Below are positions 61,001 through 64,000 of a DNA stretch of 64,000 nt, piece by piece. Each line of letters begins with the position of its first letter. Positions within the stretch are counted from its first letter, which is position 1. Origin of the DNA: Saxidomus purpurata (Eukaryota > Mollusca > Bivalvia > Venerida > Veneridae); the NCBI GenBank assembly GCA_022818135.1, contig JAFMSR010000033.1, positions 263,001-327,000 on the forward strand. Reading direction: 5' to 3'. Position numbers and translations under genes: made by a program. The notes below the pieces were generated by a model. The model worked only from the letters and a program-made list of their open reading frames with translations. It was not told the DNA's origin and did not search any database.

Positions 61001-61748
61001 ATATCTGTGATCAGTTAACAGGTTGCTCTTAATAACTTTTGAGACACATGTATCATAAAAATCCACAGAAGTTTATACATTTGTAATACCATATAATTGA
61101 ATTAGCGGTTAAAATATTGAATGTGTACGTGCCTGTTTAAACGTCAATATCCGATACAAATACAAGACAATGGATGAGCTCTGGATTTCTTAAACTAAAC
61201 TAGATGAATAAATAAGATGCATGTACAAACTGTAATGATAACATTGCACCAAACTGATACAATGTACCTCTTATTACGTAAGGAAACTGGATCTATTCCC
61301 TTATTCACTACTGTACTATAATGAAATGAAACTTCTTGATGGTTACTGCATGTAAAGCAGTGATTAAAAGTAGCGACCTGTAATTCTTTGAAAGTTTACA
61401 GATCATTTTTTCAGGCAAACGTGTCCAAATTCAAGTGAAAAAAATGGCGCTTGTTAATCTCGCGTTTTCTCGATAACGACGTCAACGTCCAGAAGCCCCA
61501 GAATTGCATTCCACGCCACAATTATAATACTTGAAGTTGTACTCATCGTCGCATTAAGTTGACTTTGGGATGAGCGTATGAACATGTAAAATCTTTTTCA
61601 TGTTACTTACTTATTTGACACGAAGGACCTTCCCAATTAGAATCACATTTGTTATCCAAGCAGCTTCCACTGATTTTATCACATTTCATGTTGTTCTTAC
61701 AATGGCAGGTAAAGTTGCAGTTTTGTCCAAAATTTCCACTGTCACATT
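43638..61748 (-). CDS. Receptor-type protein tyrosine phosphatase (3' 19 exons)
   Basis: Exons 5' to 3': 61611-61748, 59984-60107, 54224-54351, 53141-53289, 52435-52522, 51978-52054, 51580-51616, 51221-51318, 50125-50253, 49697-49848, 49171-49306, 46937-47086, 46442-46526, 45914-45987, 45512-45649, 45263-45385, 44641-44801, 44149-44287, 43638-43709. All splice phases match, and 2,196 nt give 731 residues plus stop (numbered from the first EGF cysteine). Layout: EGF-like repeat 1-43, transmembrane helix about 60-83, basic stop-transfer YRRR, juxtamembrane to about 130, PTP D1 about 140-405, PTP D2 about 445-731. D1 has KNRYRE, WPD (D340) and HCSAGVGR (C372, R378) and should hydrolyse phosphotyrosine at the inner face of the plasma membrane. 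D2 keeps HC-x5-R but has WKD in place of WPD, so it is probably weak or regulatory. The start and most of the ectodomain lie past the right edge. I do not assign a vertebrate orthologue. Confidence 0.93.
44149..44287 (-). CDS. RPTP exon 18: D2 P-loop
   Basis: 139 nt, phase 2 to 0, donor gtaagg. The split codon completes HC-S at the previous exon; NGCSRSGIVCMFL follows, so the loop reads HCSNGCSRSG with Cys661 and Arg667 retained. Then come LQRMKYEGGHINILESVK and KKRQKYLIGTY. HC-x-(D/N)G-x-SRSG is typical of D2 domains. Confidence 0.92.
44641..44801 (-). CDS. RPTP exon 17: D2 WPD-loop equivalent
   Basis: 161 nt, acceptor tcttacag, donor gtaaac, phase 0 to 2. EEEYFTTVKQFQCTTWKDGY places WKD (624-626) where active domains have WPD: the proline is lost and the aspartate kept. 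It ends in SQPVLIHC, the beginning of the P-loop. Confidence 0.92.
45263..45385 (-). CDS. RPTP exon 16: D2 beta-strand region
   Basis: 123 nt, phase 0 to 0, acceptor gtttgcag, donor gtaatg. SSCQLGSS replaces the usual C..YWP motif; then RKGYTERTFTFKESDRE aligns with the Y..R.F strand preceding the WPD loop. It is one of the most diverged D2 exons. Confidence 0.85.
45512..45649 (-). CDS. RPTP exon 15: D2 core
   Basis: 138 nt, phase 0 to 0, acceptor aacttcag, donor gttacc. NYKGKNTFLITMSPDKTSME and EFWSLVDDNNIKTIIMLTET match the D2 pattern Y...F..T..P...T...FW.L.......IIML. Confidence 0.92.
45914..45987 (-). CDS. RPTP exon 14: D2 start
   Basis: 74 nt, phase 1 to 0, acceptor actttag, donor gtatat. 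It encodes AAYRPKLKNRGSKFVQELGA and IYIP; KNR takes the place of the KNR(Y/F) motif but without the recognition-loop tyrosine, and IYIP leads into the next exon as in the VFLP..Y stretch of other D2 domains. Confidence 0.85.
46442..46526 (-). CDS. RPTP exon 13: D1-D2 linker
   Basis: 85 nt, phase 0 to 1, acceptor ttggttttag, donor gtaaga. It encodes an acidic linker, LIERSTLDTTSEVDDTTEY then TNIETLQSE. Two tyrosine/threonine-rich acidic patches could be phosphorylated, but this is inference. Confidence 0.85.
46937..47086 (-). CDS. RPTP exon 12: end of D1
   Basis: 150 nt, phase 0 to 0, acceptor ttactacag, donor gtatcc. EQYVYLHEAVADALLFGTHI is the conserved EQY.F.H.A..EA helix closing D1, followed by a helical segment into the linker. 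Confidence 0.92.
47220..47525 (-). mobile_element. tRNA-derived SINE, family 2 copy
   Basis: On the minus strand the head reads tggtggccgagtggttaacg (A box, serine/leucine tRNA-like), then tagactacc and ccggttcgattctcgg (B box), followed by a ~220-base body. The degraded head at 16018-16075 is the same family. It lies in the intron between RPTP exons 11 and 12. Confidence 0.75.
48040..48780. repeat. Intronic repeat with ~134-bp internal duplication
   Basis: Two units share acttgaaaatattgtccgct and cttcaaaaccc-like text, starting near 48145 and 48278. It opens with ataaggcggagacatatctg and gtccgtcagtcc, resembling the start of a bivalve repeat that I know only by its general pattern. No coding content. 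Confidence 0.6.
49171..49306 (-). CDS. RPTP exon 11: D1 P-loop and Q-loop
   Basis: 136 nt, phase 2 to 0, acceptor ctttcag, donor gtaagt. It completes HCSAGVGRTGTFIALDNLVS (catalytic Cys372 in the previous exon, Arg378 here) and continues VRPLQIVETLRRQRVNMVQT. The glutamine of MVQT is the conserved Q-loop residue. D1 is therefore intact at its active site. Confidence 0.97.
49697..49848 (-). CDS. RPTP exon 10: D1 WPD loop
   Basis: 152 nt, phase 0 to 2, acceptor ggtgaag, donor gtaggc. IRQFHFKSWPDKDVPD carries the general-acid Asp340; the exon ends in AGPIVVHC. The acceptor has a modest pyrimidine tract but is the only one keeping both frame and family alignment. Confidence 0.95.
50125..50253 (-). 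CDS. RPTP exon 9: D1 strands around KC..YWP
   Basis: 129 nt, phase 0 to 0, acceptor gttctag, donor gtattt. PKCLQYWPKEDEEEEHCFGN contains the hallmark KC..YWP; the following strand reads LDFNIRYFEARK. The EDEEEE run is unusually acidic for this loop. Confidence 0.95.
50536..51153. mobile_element. TIR repeat with internal duplications inside an RPTP intron
   Basis: The left end aattatacccccacaa and right end (reverse complement) aattatacccccgcacaa are terminal inverted repeats. Inside, a ~145-base unit starting caaggcccctgtgaccttga is duplicated (50741 and 50886). It is followed by a ggacggccggacagcc minisatellite at about 51026-51102. The plus frame 50530-50754 is part of this element. Confidence 0.8.
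51221..51318 (-). CDS. RPTP exon 8: D1 FW..V core
   Basis: 98 nt, phase 1 to 0. GPTKQMINDFWRMVWQLKSD and KIVMLTNLIELGT match the near-invariant GP...T...FWRM.W......IVMLT of D1 domains. Confidence 0.96.
51580..51616 (-). CDS. RPTP exon 7: 37-nt D1 microexon
   Basis: Acceptor ttattacag, donor gtactt, phase 0 to 1. GYDKNKKFVASQ corresponds to GY....YIA(T/S)Q of the family. A tiny exon at this position is a known feature of PTP gene structure. Confidence 0.94.
51978..52054 (-). CDS. RPTP exon 6: D1 DYINA motif
   Basis: 77 nt, phase 1 to 0, donor gtaagt. DDHSRVVLLDVEQGTNTDYI then NACYIN: the DHSRV and DYINA motifs are family hallmarks. The split codon with exon 5 restores the tyrosine of YAYDDHSRV. 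Confidence 0.96.
52435..52522 (-). CDS. RPTP exon 5: D1 phosphotyrosine recognition loop
   Basis: 88 nt, phase 0 to 1, acceptor ctttcaag, donor gtaagc. TLPSGLVHPSKSADDIVNRG then KNRYREMYA. KNRY holds the tyrosine that stacks on substrate phosphotyrosine and sets the depth of the pocket. Confidence 0.95.
53141..53289 (-). CDS. RPTP exon 4: start of D1
   Basis: 149 nt, phase 1 to 0, acceptor ccttctag, donor gtataa. An acidic stretch then GIRIHELWDYIKEKMENRCE and KLYSEFK; the I.V..L..YI..K....EF pattern is the N-terminal helix of receptor PTP D1 domains. Confidence 0.93.
54224..54351 (-). CDS. RPTP exon 3: juxtamembrane segment
   Basis: 128 nt, phase 2 to 1, acceptor acttacag, donor gtattt. 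Polar, charged sequence SKDSSADRSQFSNLDKALES and SEPHRSDMYAHENRSFE links membrane helix and D1. No domain, but the phases fit both neighbours exactly. A tyrosine in SDMYAHE could be a signalling site. Confidence 0.88.
54838..55087. repeat. G/T-only homopolymer block
   Basis: About 250 bases almost wholly of G runs and T runs, with only a few other bases. It lies in the 5.6-kb intron between RPTP exons 2 and 3. The poly-Gly/poly-Phe frames here are not genes. It could be a real G-rich tract or a sequencing/assembly artefact. Confidence 0.95.
55088..56028. other. RPTP intron 2 sequence
   Basis: Intronic DNA without further exons: phases of exons 2 and 3 join directly. No recognised repeat in this stretch. 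Confidence 0.5.
56029..56200 (-). mobile_element. tRNA-derived SINE, family 1 copy (reverse)
   Basis: Reverse-orientation match to 17170-17345: the body agctcgattgtgaagaaagc and accagtactggtgtcatatg, then the head with B box ggggctcgaacccgc and A box cacctaaacctctacacc as written on the plus strand. Located in RPTP intron 2. Confidence 0.85.
56201..59087. other. RPTP intron 2 sequence, continued
   Basis: AT-rich intronic DNA. Plus frames 56464-56685 and 58072-58296 and minus frames 57772-57969 and 58610-58804 have no domain and no splice-phase support, so they are left out. Confidence 0.45.
59088..59675 (-). mobile_element. gctcacc/ggtgagc repeat family, partial copy
   Basis: Starts ctacgccagggtgagctttt and contains the gtccgtcgtccgtc tract, a decayed X-box (gttgctatggcaat, 59267-59280) and two internal units with aggcctagagctgagctatt and gggtcaaaattgacct. 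It is reverse-oriented relative to 38257-39240 and lacks the opposite terminal hairpin. Confidence 0.8.
59984..60107 (-). CDS. RPTP exon 2: transmembrane helix
   Basis: 124 nt, phase 1 to 2, acceptor cctacatag, donor gtaagt. After a short stalk (SEALGSTKDGPTS) comes the hydrophobic AVFGGIGAAVGLLVLGILIG then FIIY, followed by RRR, a classical single-pass type I segment with positive-inside stop-transfer. Small-residue GxxxG-like spacing (GGIGAAVG) could favour helix packing. Confidence 0.93.
60240..60900 (-). mobile_element. gctcacc/ggtgagc repeat family, second adjacent copy
   Basis: Starts aggtacgaagtgccagggtg then gctcaccctccgacgtacgt and gtccgttcgtccgtcc, followed by about three decayed internal units with caaggcatagagcttagcta. 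It lies in RPTP intron 1. Confidence 0.75.
60901..61610. other. RPTP intron 1 sequence
   Basis: No exon or recognised repeat. The phases of the EGF exon (1) and membrane exon (1) match directly, so no further exon is needed here. Confidence 0.45.
61611..61748 (-). CDS. RPTP exon 1 in window: EGF-like repeat
   Basis: 138 nt, phase 1-1, acceptor cgtctag, donor gtaagt. ECDSGNFGQNCNFTCHC then a ...GSCLDNKC..NWEGPSC ending: eight cysteines at relative positions 1, 10, 14, 16, 22, 29, 34 and 43, MEGF-type. It has the same exon phase and exactly the same length as the EGF exon at 7371-7508. Further upstream EGF or lectin exons are expected beyond 64000. Confidence 0.92.
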
Positions 61749-61893
61749 CTAGACGAAGAAATAAATTTGAAGACATCTTTAAATAGGTTATTTATCGAGA
61801 TATATTAACTATACTGAATACATCCAACAAGCCAAGAAAAATGGAATACATATTTCGATAATAGTACAATTAATTGGAAATCAATGTACAGTT

Positions 61894-62352
61894 ATGTTTT
61901 TGAATGTACTAAAGATTCAAATATACAGTAGTTTCAAACTAGGATTAGCAACAAACTCATTACTATTCAAAATGAAAATAAGTAACAATGATCTTTGTAC
62001 TGTTTGTAATGGCAGTATAGAAACAATAGAACATATATTTTGGGAATGTTGTAAAATCAAACCACTTTTGAAATGTATAGAAGATAATCTACGTCTCATT
62101 AATTCTGAATGTTTTGTTGATAGCAAACTAATAATATTAGGTTCAGATAATGCTGATCATAAGATAGACTTGTTATTTCTTGAAGTAAAAACGTACATCT
62201 ATTTATGCAAAAGAAAAGAAATAATACCAACATATGTAGGTCTAAAAGGGAGCCTCAAGTTTGCCTGTGTAATTATCAAACAGTTACCAATAAATGAAGA
62301 ACTTTTATACAACAATAACAACAAAAGCTTAAAGAAAAAAAAAACACACTAA
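61894..62352 (+). pseudogene. LINE ORF2 C-terminal fragment (zf-RVT type)
   Basis: A 152-codon open frame with LATNSLLFKMKISNNDLCTV then CNGSIETIEHIFWECCKI: the NDLC..C....ET..H.FW.C zinc-knuckle is known from L1/Tx1-type LINE C-termini. The catalytic RT is absent, so this is a 5'-truncated insertion. An A-rich end (62333-62347) supports retroposition. It lies opposite in orientation to the RPTP gene. Confidence 0.85.
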
Positions 62353-62950
62353 TTAATATGTATTGGTAAAATATTCAAAACTAAAGTTTATGAATTACAG
62401 AAAAATCTTTTATTTATTTTTTCACGGCAAATCACCTTTTTTATTTTATGACCTTTCTATCAGATAGAAAGGATTTTGTTAAAAAAGAAAAGAAAATGAC
62501 AAACATTTGATACATTATTAGCAGTATGATACTATTGTTTATTATGATGTATATTATCTAATATGAAACTTATTTGTAAAAAAATACATGTTTTTTAATA
62601 TAAGATTTATGAAACACATAGGTGTGGTACCGTAACATGTTATTGTAACATAATACATGTACGTACTTTATATATTAAAATTGATATCTTGCAAACAATT
62701 CTAGTAAACAAGTCTTTTTTCAGGGATGTAGGTTATAGAAAAAACAACTGTTAATGTAGTCTTTTCAAAAGCCAAATAGCATGTTTGTACTTCTTATATT
62801 GTATTGAAATAAATGGTGTTACCCTAAAGGGGGCCTCCAATTAAAAAAGAAACATATACTGAATACATCCTGAATATTTTTATTCTTACTTATATACGAA
62901 ATCTTCTAGTCAACTGATATCCTATACCACAGATATGTTAATATTATTAT

Positions 62951-63625
62951 AAACAAGACAGCCATGGTCGCCCTATATCGCTCGCCTGAGTACCATAACA
63001 TTCCAAAGGACACAAAGTATGTTAAAAGGTCAAGAAAACGTCATCAACGTAAATATTGTAATTAGTTTGCAATAACTGTACACACTGACAATATTCCGAC
63101 TCTTTAGAATAACAAAATCAAGAGAGGTCAAACAGTAAAGGTCAAGGTCATACAAGGTTAGGACTGAAACAAACCTGCTTGTAAAACTGCGCGTGTGGTG
63201 CACATTTATTTGGGTTAATTTTTATATCAGTGTAAATGAAATGATTCTCAGAGTAGGGTCAATATTGAGTCCAGGGGCATGATTTGAACAATTTTGGTGT
63301 ATGTCCACTGGACAATGCTACAAACCAAACATTTTAACTCTAGGCTTTGTGGCCCACTTTTCCATTCGAGATGACCTATAATTGAACATGAATATGTAAT
63401 CCAAATGCAGCCTTTTGCATATTACATGGTCTATCTTGATTTAACCCAGTGTCCTAAGTTTGGGATTAAGATATTGGAAATCGCAATATACTGTTCAAGA
63501 TCATTAAGATCTAGTAAAGATGCAGCCTCTGTTACATATATAAGTGTTTTTTCAAGTTTGAGACCCATGATAATTTGACCCATATTCAGCCGTGAACAAG
63601 ACGACCATTCTGACTTAAATAAACA
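62951..63625 (+). mobile_element. gctcacc/ggtgagc repeat family, diverged copy
   Basis: Begins aaacaagacagccatggtcg then ccctatatcgctcgcctgag, the same start layout as 38257. One recognisable internal unit (ggggcatgatttgaacaatt, caatgctacaaaccaaacat) follows. The far end is not recognisable. Confidence 0.7.
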
Positions 63626-63628
63626 CCC

Positions 63629-64000
63629 AACAAGAGGGCCAAGATGGCCCTATATCGCTCACCTTGGTACAAGTGCACTTGCCTTGTGGAAGATCACTAG
63701 ACAATGTTATATACCAAATAGGTATTCCTATATACATCTTTGTAAAAGACCCCCCCTCAAGGAAAGACCAATTTTGACCCTAGGGGCATAATTTGAATAA
63801 ACTTTAAAGAGGTCTACTTGGCAATGCTACATGCCAAATATCTAAGTTATAGGCCTTGTAGTTTCAGAGAAGAAGATTTTTTAAAGTGTTTCCTATATTA
63901 GCCTATGAAAAACTAAGGGACCCCCGTGAGAGGTCAATTTTAACCCGGGGGTCATAATTTGAACAATCTTGGTAGAGGGTTACTAGACAATGTTACATGC
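63629..64000 (+). mobile_element. gctcacc/ggtgagc repeat family, copy cut by the window edge
   Basis: Begins aacaagagggccaagatggc then cctatatcgctcaccttggt, almost identical to the first part of 38257-39240, including tgccaaatatctaag and ggggtcataatttgaacaat. It runs off the right edge. Confidence 0.9.

Overview
The window looks like a piece of a bivalve mollusc nuclear genome (probably a heterodont clam type). It is AT-rich, intron-rich and repeat-dense. It holds a molluscan-style receptor tyrosine phosphatase gene with EGF-like ectodomain repeats, a fucolectin-type lectin exon, many non-LTR retroelement fragments, tRNA-derived SINEs and short elements whose ends read gctcacc...ggtgagc. There is no operon structure. 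Real coding sequence is confined to short exons flanked by GT/AG splice sites, and nearly all long open frames are repeats or chance.

Main gene (minus strand, 61748 down to 43638): 19 exons were joined by hand with every splice phase compatible. They encode the C-terminal 731 residues of a receptor-type protein tyrosine phosphatase: one 8-cysteine EGF-like repeat, a transmembrane helix, a juxtamembrane segment, a catalytically complete first phosphatase domain (D1) and a divergent second domain (D2), ending at a stop codon. The 5' part lies beyond the right edge of the window.

Second gene (minus strand, 18826 down to 7371, continuing past the left edge): one exon holds the C-terminal half of a fucolectin (FTP) domain and two hold 8-cysteine EGF-like repeats. 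All are symmetrical phase 1-1 exons. This is the ectodomain of a secreted or membrane protein, quite possibly a tandem paralogue of the phosphatase receptor.

Third, tentative gene (minus strand, 34584 down to 25365): a CpG-containing promoter with two CRE-like sites and a YY1-like AAAATGGCGGC motif, a 12-codon first coding exon, and three further candidate exons for a small helical protein I do not recognise. At least one exon is missing from the chain.

The rest is mostly mobile and repetitive DNA: a Tigger/pogo-like element (29786-32751) split by a LINE; a 1.7-kb TIR element with 5-bp target duplications (35878-37578); an RT-bearing retroelement with a 335-codon open frame (41209-42216) and a truncated relative at 690-789; decayed LINE fragments at 13.9, 28.4, 32.8 and 61.9 kb; several SINE and MITE families; a 2.2-kb satellite of ~62-bp hairpin-forming monomers with a ~188-bp higher-order period (20.8-23.0 kb); and a G/T-only homopolymer block at 54.8-55.1 kb that may be an assembly artefact.
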